Of a stretch of DNA of 55,716 nt, positions 41,994-50,116 are shown piece by piece. The notes beneath the pieces are model-generated. The model was not told the origin of the DNA. It saw only the letters and a program-made list of their open reading frames with translations, and did no database searches. A program made the position numbers and the translations under genes. The stretch is from Anaerolineae bacterium (GTDB lineage: Bacteria; Chloroflexota; Anaerolineae; Aggregatilineales; Phototrophicaceae). The stretch covers positions 43,262 to 98,977 of the forward strand of contig JALHNB010000026.1 in NCBI GenBank assembly GCA_022843745.1, given 5' to 3'. Each line of letters begins with the position of its first letter. The first letter of the stretch is position 1.

Positions 41994-42829
41994 GATGACA
42001 TCCCCGGTACGACCTTCACCTGTCCCGCTGTAATGGCATGGACAACTTCCTGTTGGTCGGTATCTTTTGTGATATAAGTTTTAACTTTGTGTCCCAGGCG
42101 CAGGACGGTTATACGATCCGCAACTTCGAAAATATCGTGTAGATTATGCGAAATAACCACGACACCCAGCTTCTTTTCCGCCAGACGGCGCACGAGATTC
42201 AAAACCTGGCGCGTCTGTGCCACACCCAACGCTGCGGTTGGCTCGTCAAGAATAACCAATTTACTATTCCATAAAACAGCTTTGGCGATAGCCACGGATT
42301 GGCGCTGACCGCCGGAGAGCGACGCAACGGGCAAACGTACCGATTGCAGCGTGGTCACAGCCAGTTCGCCCAGCGTGGCAACGGCTCTTTGTTCCATCTC
42401 GACCTCGCTCAATGGCAGCAGATTGCCGAATAAACGAGATTTACCTTGCAGCCATTCGCGCCCCAGAAACATATTCGAGACGACATCCAGGTTATCCGCC
42501 AGGGCTAAATCCTGGTACACCACCTCAATACCCAATGATGCAGAATCGCGGGGGCTGTGTATGCTGACCTGCTTGCCTTCAAAATAGGTTTCGCCTTCAT
42601 CGAAGCCATAAATCCCAGCAATACCTTTAATCAGTGTTGATTTACCCGCACCATTATCGCCGACCAGAGCGACGACTTCGCCCGCATATGCATCAAAATC
42701 GACTTGTGATAAGGCCTCTACAGCACCAAATCGCTTGGAGACGCCGCGCGTTTCCAGCAGGGGCGTGCCGCTGTAAATGGGGTCTTGCGCATCGTGGCGG
42801 CGATCTTCTTCAAAAGCATTCTCAGACAA
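41990..42829 (-). CDS. Sugar ABC transporter ATP-binding protein, single-domain
   Basis: A 279-residue ATPase with Walker A GDNGAGKSTLIK, signature LSGGQRQSVAIAKA and Walker B LVILDEPTAALG, followed by the switch His in VVVISHNLHDI. Ribose/xylose-type ATPases (RbsA, XylG) are normally about 500 residues with two fused ATPase domains; this one has a single domain and probably works as a homodimer, as in some Chloroflexota and Rhizobiales systems. TTG at 42829 is preferred because agagga lies 8 bases upstream; an ATG at 42886 would add 19 basic residues. It is coupled to the permease by an ATGA overlap. Confidence 0.9.
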   Translation of the reverse strand: MSENAFEEDRRHDAQDPIYSGTPLLETRGVSKRFGAVEALSQVDFDAYAGEVVALVGDNGAGKSTLIKGIAGIYGFDEGETYFEGKQVSIHSPRDSASLGIEVVYQDLALADNLDVVSNMFLGREWLQGKSRLFGNLLPLSEVEMEQRAVATLGELAVTTLQSVRLPVASLSGGQRQSVAIAKAVLWNSKLVILDEPTAALGVAQTRQVLNLVRRLAEKKLGVVVISHNLHDIFEVADRITVLRLGHKVKTYITKDTDQQEVVHAITAGQVKVVPGMSS

Positions 42830-42913
42830 GATACTTTTCCTCTTTACACAGAACTTCTTTTTACTTCTAACTCTGAGGTGTAACAAACAATTTGAAATAT
42901 CTTTTTCAGATTC

Positions 42914-42943
42914 AGGAGAGGCGACTCATGAGTCGCCTCTCCT
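42914..42943. repeat. Perfect 30-bp palindrome between binding-protein and ATPase genes
   Basis: Arm aggagaggcgactca (42914-42928) is followed at once by its exact reverse complement (42929-42943). No T-tract follows on the - strand, so it probably protects the upstream mRNA end or is a REP-type element rather than a terminator. Confidence 0.8.
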
Positions 42944-43007
42944 ATATCAGCTATATGATTGAACGGGATGTCATTCAGCTCACATTCCCGGTTCGACCAC
43001 AAAATAC

Positions 43008-45080
43008 TTAACGATCAGCGGGGCAGAATTCTTCAAACTCACCCACGCAGATTTCTTCCCAGTTGCGGAAGCCATCAGCGATCACGGTTTCAGCAATATT
43101 GTCTTTTGTCACTGCAACGGGTACAAGCAGCACGGACGGAACATCGGTTGTTCCGTTGTTGACCGCACCTGTCACCAATGCTGATGTATCTTCGCCTGTC
43201 AACAGGGCAATCGCCAACTGTGCGGCGGCTTCGGCTTCAGCCTTGATCGCCTTGTAGACGGTCATGCTCTGTCGTCCGGCCAGAATGTTCTGGATGCCGC
43301 CAACGGTTGCGTCCTGTCCCGTCACCGGGATGAAGGGCAAGCCCTGATTCTGGAGGGCGGCAATAACTGCGCCTGCAAGACCATCATTGGCTGCCACTGC
43401 CGCGTCGATGTCGCCACCGGCTGCGGTCAGCATCTGCTCGAAGATCACCAGCGCCTGCTGATTATCCCAGCCCGGCACGAATTGGTCATCCACTTCTTCC
43501 CAGTCACCCGCCTCGAACAACGGGTTAATGACGCCATCATAACCGTTCTTGAAAAGGGTCGCGTTGTTGTCCGTCGGCGAACCGTTCAGCACAGCCACGC
43601 GCACCGGAGCTTCTAATCCTGCCGCATCTACTGCCGCGACAATGCCTTCCCCTTGCAGACGACCTACGGCCTCATTATCGAAGCTCACGTAGAAGTCCGC
43701 GCCGGAGCCTTCAATCGTCAGACGGTCATAGTCGATGACCTTCACGCCTGCCGCATGAGCCGCTTCGATGATTGCCGCGCCCGAACCGCTGTCCAGGTTG
43801 ACCAGCAGCAGCACTTTTGCGCCGTTGGTGATCGCCTGTTCAGCCTGTGTCACCTGAGCGGCGGCATCGCCTTCTGCGTTGACAATCGTGTAGTCCACGC
43901 CCGCCGCGTCAAATGCTGCGGAGAGGAAACGACGATCATCCGCTTCCCAACGTGCCGATGATGCACTGTCGGGCAGCAAAACGGTAATATTGCCTTCAGG
44001 AGCCGCAGCTTCGGTTTCCTCTGGGCAATACTGCGCAAAGTCACCGACGCAAATTTCTTCCCATGTGCGGAAGCCATCAGCGATCACGGTTTCAGCAATA
44101 TTGTCTTTTGTAACCGAAACGGGGACGAGCAGCACGGATGGAACATCAGTTGTTCCGTTATTGACCGCACCTGTCACCAAAGCTGATGTATCTTCGCCAT
44201 TGACGAGTGCAATCGCCAACTGTGCAGCAGCTTCGGCTTCAGCCTTGATCGCCTTGTAGACGGTCATACTCTGGCGTCCGGCCAGTACGTTCTGGATGCC
44301 GCCAACCGTTGCGTCCTGTCCGGTCACGGGGATGTAGGGCAAACCCTGATTTTCCAGCGCCGCGATCACCGCACCCGCCAGACCATCATTCGCTGCCACT
44401 GCCGCGTCGATGTCACCACCAGCGGCGGTCAACATCTGCTCGAAAATGACCAACGCCTGCTGATTGTCCCAGCCCGGTACGAATTGGTCGTCCACTTTTT
44501 CCCAGTCACCTGATTCGAACAACGGGTTAATGACGCCATCGTAACCATTCTTGAACAGGGTCGCGTTGTTATCTGTCGGCGAGCCGTTCAGCACGGCCAC
44601 GCGAACAGGAGCTTCCAGGCCAGCAGCTTCGACAGCCGCGACCAGACCCTCGCCTTGCAGACGACCTACGGACTCATTATCGAAGCTCACGTAGAAGTCC
44701 GCGCCGGAGCCTTCAATTGTTAGACGATCATAGTCGATGACCTTCACACCTGCTGCGTGAGCAGTCTCGATGATCGCCGCACCAGAACCACTATCCAGAT
44801 TGACCATCAACAGCACTTTTGCGCCGTTGGTGATGGCCTGCTCAGCCTGTGTGACCTGGGTAGCCGCATCGCCTTCTGCATTAACGATGGAATAAGTCAC
44901 CCCTGCCGCGTCAAACGCTGCGGAGAGGAAACGACGATCATCCGCTTCCCAACGAGCTGATGATGCACTGTCTGGCAGCAGAACAACGATGTCTGCGCCC
45001 GCCTGTGCCTGCACAAGCCCTAAAGAGAAAACGAACAACGCAAAGAACAACCCAAAAAACTTAAATAGGCTTTTACTCAT
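43008..45080 (-). CDS. Sugar-binding protein with two tandem XylF-like domains
   Basis: A 690-residue exported protein. A signal peptide (MSKSLFKFFGLFFALFVFSLGLVQAQA) is followed by two nearly identical periplasmic-binding domains of about 330 residues. Each starts with VLLPDSASSARWEADDRRF and holds QAEQAITNGAKVLL, VKVIDYDRL, NGSPTDNNATLFKNGYDGV, PVTGQDATVGGIQN and RQSMTVYKAIKAEAEAAA, the XylF/ChvE-type pattern. About 25 differences in 330 residues were counted by eye. The nucleotide period is 1002 bases, exactly 334 codons. Only the first copy has a signal sequence, so one exported chain carries two binding sites. ATG at 45080 has agaggtaa upstream. Confidence 0.92.
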   Translation of the reverse strand: MSKSLFKFFGLFFALFVFSLGLVQAQAGADIVVLLPDSASSARWEADDRRFLSAAFDAAGVTYSIVNAEGDAATQVTQAEQAITNGAKVLLMVNLDSGSGAAIIETAHAAGVKVIDYDRLTIEGSGADFYVSFDNESVGRLQGEGLVAAVEAAGLEAPVRVAVLNGSPTDNNATLFKNGYDGVINPLFESGDWEKVDDQFVPGWDNQQALVIFEQMLTAAGGDIDAAVAANDGLAGAVIAALENQGLPYIPVTGQDATVGGIQNVLAGRQSMTVYKAIKAEAEAAAQLAIALVNGEDTSALVTGAVNNGTTDVPSVLLVPVSVTKDNIAETVIADGFRTWEEICVGDFAQYCPEETEAAAPEGNITVLLPDSASSARWEADDRRFLSAAFDAAGVDYTIVNAEGDAAAQVTQAEQAITNGAKVLLLVNLDSGSGAAIIEAAHAAGVKVIDYDRLTIEGSGADFYVSFDNEAVGRLQGEGIVAAVDAAGLEAPVRVAVLNGSPTDNNATLFKNGYDGVINPLFEAGDWEEVDDQFVPGWDNQQALVIFEQMLTAAGGDIDAAVAANDGLAGAVIAALQNQGLPFIPVTGQDATVGGIQNILAGRQSMTVYKAIKAEAEAAAQLAIALLTGEDTSALVTGAVNNGTTDVPSVLLVPVAVTKDNIAETVIADGFRNWEEICVGEFEEFCPADR

Positions 45081-45148
45081 ATTTACCTCTTTTAACACAT
45101 ATTAAATAGTTACTTGAATCATGAGCGGCTTCAGAGCTGAATTTCATG

Positions 45149-45171
45149 ATTATACCGACTCTAGCCTAGAG
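45149..45171 (-). promoter_or_regulatory. Possible promoter -10 and operator of the sugar importer operon
   Basis: On the - strand a TATAAT hexamer (45154-45149) lies about 70 bases before the binding-protein start. Next to it, in the spacer region, is a 13-base palindrome ctctag-c-ctagag (45159-45171). The -35 is weak (TTTTAT at 17 bases), which would suit an activated or repressed promoter. Confidence 0.5.
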
Positions 45172-45265
45172 ATAAAATTTTTGCAATCCTCTTCATCAAG
45201 AAATTGGGAGCGATCCCAGAATTTGATGACACTATGCAGCTTGATTCGCTCATCTCGGTCAAATA

Positions 45266-46234
45266 CTATGGGATCAGCAGCACTTTACCTTTGCTCTGTC
45301 GCGCTTCCATATAACGATGTGCTTCAGCGGCATCTGCCAGCGCGAATGTTTTATCGATTCGCACATCCAATTCGCCAGCCGCCATCATCGCAAATAATTC
45401 ATCGCTGCGTTGAAGCAGTTCAGCGCGATCCTGAATATAGTGTCCCAGGCTTGGGCGAGTGACATACAAAGATCCGCCGCTGTTCAAACGCTGTGGGTCA
45501 AACGGCAATACAGGCCCACTTGACGCACCATAAAGCACCATATAACCGCGTGGTCTGAGGCACTTCAGGCTCTTATCAAATGTGTCCTTGCCAACCGAAT
45601 CATAAACAACATCTACACCTTTGCCATTCGTGATGCGCCTGGTTTCAGCCTCAAAATCATCCTGCGTGTATAAAATCACCTCGTCCGCGCCCGCTTGCCG
45701 CGCAAGTTCTGCTTTTTCTTCTGTCGAAACTGTGCCTATGACCTGTGCGCCGCGCCGTTTCGCCAGTTGCGTTAGCAGCAATCCGACTCCACCCGCCGCC
45801 GCATGAACCAGCGTCCACTCGCCATTTTGCAGCGGATAGGTACTGTGGCTGAGAAAATGTGCAGTCAATCCTTGCAACATGACCGCAGCCGCAGCCTGTG
45901 AACTTACTGAATCGGGGATTTTCACGAGCTTCCAGGCTGGCACAACCGCATATTCCGCATACGAGCCGCGCTCCATCGCCTGGGCAACACGATCACCGAC
46001 TTTGACCTCAGACACGCCGCTGCCCACTGCGTCCACGATACCCGCCGCCTCGCTGCCCGGTGTAAATGGCGTTGGCAACGCATACACACCCTTGCGATGA
46101 TAAATATCAATAAAATTCACGCCAATCGCTTCGGTTTTGATTCGCGCCTCTCCCTCGCCGGGTTCGGGAAGCGGCACATCTTCGTATTGCAGGGCTTCCG
46201 GGTCGCCCTGTTGATGAACTCGTATTGCTTTCAT
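45266..46234 (-). CDS. qor: NADPH:quinone oxidoreductase (zinc-free MDR)
   Basis: A 322-residue medium-chain reductase of the quinone oxidoreductase group. Landmarks: [26 protein letters not shown] at the N-terminus, [27 protein letters not shown], and the NADPH-binding loop [21 protein letters not shown]. The zinc-binding cysteines of alcohol dehydrogenases are absent, as expected. It is a soluble enzyme that reduces quinones or unsaturated carbonyls. gagaaagg lies upstream of the ATG. It is flanked by unrelated importers and looks like a single gene. Confidence 0.92.
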   Translation of the reverse strand: MKAIRVHQQGDPEALQYEDVPLPEPGEGEARIKTEAIGVNFIDIYHRKGVYALPTPFTPGSEAAGIVDAVGSGVSEVKVGDRVAQAMERGSYAEYAVVPAWKLVKIPDSVSSQAAAAVMLQGLTAHFLSHSTYPLQNGEWTLVHAAAGGVGLLLTQLAKRRGAQVIGTVSTEEKAELARQAGADEVILYTQDDFEAETRRITNGKGVDVVYDSVGKDTFDKSLKCLRPRGYMVLYGASSGPVLPFDPQRLNSGGSLYVTRPSLGHYIQDRAELLQRSDELFAMMAAGELDVRIDKTFALADAAEAHRYMEARQSKGKVLLIP

Positions 46235-46380
46235 AATATAAACCTTTCTCTCAAGGCATTTAGAAAATCAAAGCTTAACACAAAGCGTCGAAGCACCTAC
46301 AGGAAACGCTGCATTGCATCTATTTGTCTTGTTTTGTGGCTTAAACGTTACGAGTGACCTAAAAGTTAGGCTGGTTGCCT

Positions 46381-47262
46381 TTAGCGCAAACGGGGATCGG
46401 CAATGTCGCGCAGCCCATCGCCAATAAAGTTAAAGGCCATCACCAGACTGGCAATCGCTGCTCCGGGGAACAGCCACATCCACCACTGGTCGAAATAGTC
46501 GATACCAATGGCGACCATACGCCCCCATTCCGGCGAAGTCGGCTCTGACCCCAGGCCGAGAAAGCTCAACCCGGCGAAGGTCAAAATCGCGTTGCCGATG
46601 TCCAGCGTCATCAAGACGATGGCCGGAGCAACACAGTTTGGCAAAATGGTTCGAAAGAGGATGTACGTGCCGGATGCGCCCACACTACGTGCTGCATCGA
46701 CATATTCATTATTTTTGATCTCCAGTACCAGCCCGCGCACCAAACGCGCATAGCTCGGCCACCAGACGACGACCAGAGCGATCACCGCGTTACGAATATC
46801 CGGCCCTAATGCAGCCGTGATTGCCATCGCCAGAATGATCGTCGGGAAGGCCATGAATAATTCGGTGATGCGCATCAGGATTTCATCCCAGATACCGCCT
46901 GCATAACCCGCGATACCCCCCATCAGAATCCCGATAACGCTCCCGATGACGATGACGGAGATGCCAGCGGGAATCGTGATACGCCCGCCGTACATCACAC
47001 GGCTGAAAATATCGCGCCCAAGCTCATCCGTCCCCCACAGATGATCCCCACTACCAGGCGATAGCAAACGATCATTCACATTTTGTTGCAGCGGCTCATA
47101 GGGCGAAAGCACCATCGCGAAAATGGCAACCACGACCCAAAAAGTGACAATGAGCAGGCCGATCAGCACCAGAGGATTGCGCCACAACTGGTAGCGGATT
47201 TGGTGGAGCTGCTCACGCCACCCGGATTCGCGGATCGAGGAAGTAGTAGAGGATATCGACAA
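46381..47262 (-). CDS. Peptide/nickel-type ABC permease, DppC-like
   Basis: A permease of up to 293 residues with an N-terminal segment before membrane span 1 (LVLIGLLIVTFWVVVAIFAMVL), the OppC/DppC-specific block HLWGTDELGRDIFSRVMYGGRIT, and an EAA-type loop in VDAARSVGASGTYILFRTILPN. The C-terminus GDGLRDIADPRLR is typical. Start: TTG at 47262 overlaps the DppB gene by 50 bases; a later TTG just before WRNPLVL would avoid the overlap but shortens the N-terminus. No ATPase genes (DppD/DppF) lie next to it. Confidence 0.9.
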   Translation of the reverse strand: MSISSTTSSIRESGWREQLHQIRYQLWRNPLVLIGLLIVTFWVVVAIFAMVLSPYEPLQQNVNDRLLSPGSGDHLWGTDELGRDIFSRVMYGGRITIPAGISVIVIGSVIGILMGGIAGYAGGIWDEILMRITELFMAFPTIILAMAITAALGPDIRNAVIALVVVWWPSYARLVRGLVLEIKNNEYVDAARSVGASGTYILFRTILPNCVAPAIVLMTLDIGNAILTFAGLSFLGLGSEPTSPEWGRMVAIGIDYFDQWWMWLFPGAAIASLVMAFNFIGDGLRDIADPRLR

Positions 47263-48232
47263 TGAAATTTACCGCCACATAGATAAAAGCGATCAACATG
47301 CTAACGCCCATAATCGCCGGAAAATCCTGCGATGTAGACGCGCGAAACATATAACGCCCGATGCCCGGCCACGCGAAAATTGATTCGACCAGCACCGCGC
47401 CAGCCAGCAAATTCCCGTATGACAGGCCGATAATCGTCACTACCGGAATCATGGCGTTCGACAGCCCATGTCGCCAGATTACCCAGAACTCCCGCATCCC
47501 TTTTGAACGCGCCGTCCGCATATAATCAAAACGCAAGACTTCGAGCAGTGAGGAGCGTGTGATTCGGGCGATAATCCCGGCAACATAGCTGCCGAGAATC
47601 AAACTTGGCAAAACGAGATGGGATACCGCATCCCTGAACGTTTCCCACTGCCCTGCTAAAAGACTATCAATCGTGAACAGACCTGTGACAGTTGGTGGCG
47701 CTTTGGCAACGAAATTCAAGCGTCCCGGCCCTGCCACCCAACCCAACTGGGCGTGTAAAATCGAAAGCCCGATGAGCGCCAGCACAAACACGGGAAAACT
47801 CACCCCGACCAGTGCAAAAATACGCACCACATAATCAATGATCGTATTTTGACGCACTGCCGAGATCACACCAAAGCTGACACCCATCACCAAGCCAACA
47901 ATGATCGACACAGTAGAAAGCTCAATCGTCGCGGGCAAAAACTGCCGGATGTCGTCGATAACAGGCTTGCGCGTTTTGATCGACATGCCCATATCCCCGC
48001 GCAACAGATTACCGATATAGGTCAGATATTGTTCAACAGGCGGCTTATCCAACCCCCATTTTTCGCGAAATGCGCCGACAATTTCCGGGTCATTCAGCAC
48101 GTTTTGCGGCAGGTTCGCGTTAATCGGGTCTGCCGGAACAGCATTGGCGATCAAAAATGACACGACGGTGATTCCCAGCAGGAGTGGGATCACGAACAAC
48201 AGACGGCGCAGAATGTAAACTTGAAGGGACAT
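47213..48232 (-). CDS. Peptide/nickel-type ABC permease, DppB-like
   Basis: A 339-residue permease with the DppB N-terminus (YILRRLLFVIPLLLGITVVSF), the DPINANLPQNVLNDPE loop, LGLDKPPVEQYLTYIGNLLRGDMGMS, and the EAA loop DYMRTARSKGMREFWVIWRHGLSNAMIP. It ends DPRIRVA as is typical. It forms the channel with the DppC-like protein encoded downstream. A REP-like palindrome lies in the 58-base gap between the binding-protein gene and this gene. Confidence 0.92.
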   Translation of the reverse strand: MSLQVYILRRLLFVIPLLLGITVVSFLIANAVPADPINANLPQNVLNDPEIVGAFREKWGLDKPPVEQYLTYIGNLLRGDMGMSIKTRKPVIDDIRQFLPATIELSTVSIIVGLVMGVSFGVISAVRQNTIIDYVVRIFALVGVSFPVFVLALIGLSILHAQLGWVAGPGRLNFVAKAPPTVTGLFTIDSLLAGQWETFRDAVSHLVLPSLILGSYVAGIIARITRSSLLEVLRFDYMRTARSKGMREFWVIWRHGLSNAMIPVVTIIGLSYGNLLAGAVLVESIFAWPGIGRYMFRASTSQDFPAIMGVSMLIAFIYVAVNFIVDILYYFLDPRIRVA

Positions 48233-48250
48233 CAGGTTTCAAAAAATATC

Positions 48251-48281
48251 TGTAGGGGCGCATCGTGGATGCGCCCCTACA
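48251..48281. repeat. Perfect GC-rich inverted repeat (REP-like)
   Basis: Arms tgtaggggcgcatc (48251-48264) and gatgcgcccctaca (48268-48281) enclose gtg. It lies between the binding-protein stop and the DppB-like start and is the complete form of the family also seen at 4001. Confidence 0.85.
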
Positions 48282-48290
48282 AGACATATA

Positions 48291-49880
48291 CTATTCGGCA
48301 CGGCTCAAAAGGGATACGTCCAGCGTCCAGGATGGATGCAGGACATAGCCCTGAAGATTGGCACGGAAGGCCACCTGCGTGTCATTTTGCAGGAACGGCG
48401 CCCAAGGACCAGATTGTTGCAAATAGTCCTGAATCTGGTGGAAGATTTCGAGGCGCGCATCGGGATCACTTTCCACACGCGCCTGGTCACGCAGGGCGAT
48501 AATGGCAGGGTCAGCCCCCTCTTCCAGCCAGAGTGCGCGTTCCAGAGCGACCTTGCCACCGGGAAGGAACGATAGTGAGTCAACGGGGTCGAGAATATCT
48601 GGCCCCCAGAACCAGTAAGCGAAGCCCTGTTGACCGCTGCGATATTCTTCCAGCGACACCTGGAGTTCACCAGGGCGCAGGGTCACGTTGATACCCACTT
48701 CAGCCAGATCGGACTGAATTTTCTGGGCATTCGTTTCCATATTGATGCCCTGGTAGGTGAATACCGGGTAGCTGAGTTCGATGTCAAAGCCATCGGGATA
48801 ACCCGCCTCAGCCAGCAGCGCTTTGGCCTGATCGAGATCGCGCTTAAAAGCCTTGTCTTCACCATAGGCAGCGAAGATACCCGCAGGAGGCCAGGATGCG
48901 GGTGTGGTACCACCGCCCCACAGCGTCTTATAGCCTTCATAATCCAGCGCATAGCGGATCGCAAGCTGGACGGTAGGATTCGATACCGGGCCACCAATTT
49001 CTGCATCACCATTCATGAGCAGGAAATGGGTGGTCGTCGTGGGGCCACGATAAATGCCAATGTCGGCATTGCCTTCCAGCGGCGTAATCTGGTCAGCAGT
49101 CAGGTCGGTTGCCAGATCAATTTCACCGGATTCGAGCGCAGTTTTCTGCGTGGCGGCTTCGGCGAGATTCTGAATAATTACGCGGTCAAAATACGGCGCA
49201 TCACCCCAATAGTTTGGATTGCGAACCAGCACGGTTTGTACCTGCGATTCCCAGCTTTCCAGCATATAGGGGCCAGTCCCAGCCGAAGCGCTGTTCAGGA
49301 AGGCTTCTGCGCCGTCAGTTTCAGCCGCATCCTCTGCGTCTGTGCCACCCTCAGCCATCACCTGTTTTGAATTGACGACTGAGAAAGCACCGTTGGCAAA
49401 CTTCACGAGAAAAGCCGGATCTGGGGCAGTCAGCGTAATCACGATAGTGGAATCACCATCTGCGGCTACGCTGGCAATACCACTTGCCAGAAACGAAGGG
49501 CTACCCGTGATATTCTGCAAACGCTGGATCGAGAACACAACATCCGCAGCCGTGAACGGATCGCCATTACTGAAGACAACACCTTCACGCAAGGTGAATG
49601 TCCAGGTTAAATCGTCTTCCGAGACTTCCCACGCTGTCGCCAGACGCGGCTCAATCGAGCTGGCATCGGCATCCGGGAATGTCACGAGTGTGTCATAAAC
49701 GGCTTGTTCGACAATACCTGTCGTCTGGGTATAGCCACGTGCCGGGTCGAGCGAGTCAGTGCTTTCAGCATGACCGATGACCACGACTTTTTCATCCTGG
49801 GCGATCAGGCTGCCTGTAAATAGCAAGACTGCAAAAGCCATTACAACCGATAAAATGAGCATTGAGCGCTTTGTACGCAT
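48291..49880 (-). CDS. Peptide/nickel-type extracellular solute-binding protein
   Basis: A 529-residue family 5 binding protein (DppA/OppA type). The signal peptide is MRTKRSMLILSVVMAFAVLLFTGSLIAQ, with no lipobox Cys. The mature part begins with VVIGHAESTDSLDPARGYT and carries the family patterns VYDTLVTFP, DDLTWTFTLREGVVFSNGDPFTAADVVFSI and YMLESWE, ending ALVRPSWTL-like (LHPSWTLDVSLLSRAE). The start at 49880 is chosen because the signal peptide begins there and aaaggatt precedes it. Ligands of the family include peptides, but also opines and sugars. It is the first gene of the importer unit. Confidence 0.9.
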   Translation of the reverse strand: MRTKRSMLILSVVMAFAVLLFTGSLIAQDEKVVVIGHAESTDSLDPARGYTQTTGIVEQAVYDTLVTFPDADASSIEPRLATAWEVSEDDLTWTFTLREGVVFSNGDPFTAADVVFSIQRLQNITGSPSFLASGIASVAADGDSTIVITLTAPDPAFLVKFANGAFSVVNSKQVMAEGGTDAEDAAETDGAEAFLNSASAGTGPYMLESWESQVQTVLVRNPNYWGDAPYFDRVIIQNLAEAATQKTALESGEIDLATDLTADQITPLEGNADIGIYRGPTTTTHFLLMNGDAEIGGPVSNPTVQLAIRYALDYEGYKTLWGGGTTPASWPPAGIFAAYGEDKAFKRDLDQAKALLAEAGYPDGFDIELSYPVFTYQGINMETNAQKIQSDLAEVGINVTLRPGELQVSLEEYRSGQQGFAYWFWGPDILDPVDSLSFLPGGKVALERALWLEEGADPAIIALRDQARVESDPDARLEIFHQIQDYLQQSGPWAPFLQNDTQVAFRANLQGYVLHPSWTLDVSLLSRAE

Positions 49881-50024
49881 CCAAAATCCTTTCAGTCTAG
49901 AAATCAAATCCAGGTAAGCATATCGAAATCTTACGCGGAAAACCAGCAAACAATTAACCAAAATTAAGAGTGCGGAGATTATATATGATTTATCTCGCGA
50001 TGCAAAAAATTTAGTGCCAACTTA

Positions 50025-50053
50025 CTGACAAGCTGTAGGGCATATGCTATAGT
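50025..50053 (+). promoter_or_regulatory. Probable promoter of the M24 peptidase unit
   Basis: CTGACA (50025-50030) and TATAGT (50048-50053) are 17 bases apart, about 63 bases before the ATG, in the 236-base gap between the divergent importer and peptidase genes. Both hexamers differ from consensus by one base. Confidence 0.55.
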
Positions 50054-50116
50054 CAGCTTTGTTTGCTGAGAAGCTTCCATAAAGGTGAATGACGATGTCT
50101 CATAAGGTAAATAATC

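Noticed and set aside
43008-45080. Assembly duplication as the cause of the tandem binding-protein domains
   Set aside because: The copies differ at many nucleotide positions spread over their length and keep the frame, which an assembly error would not produce.
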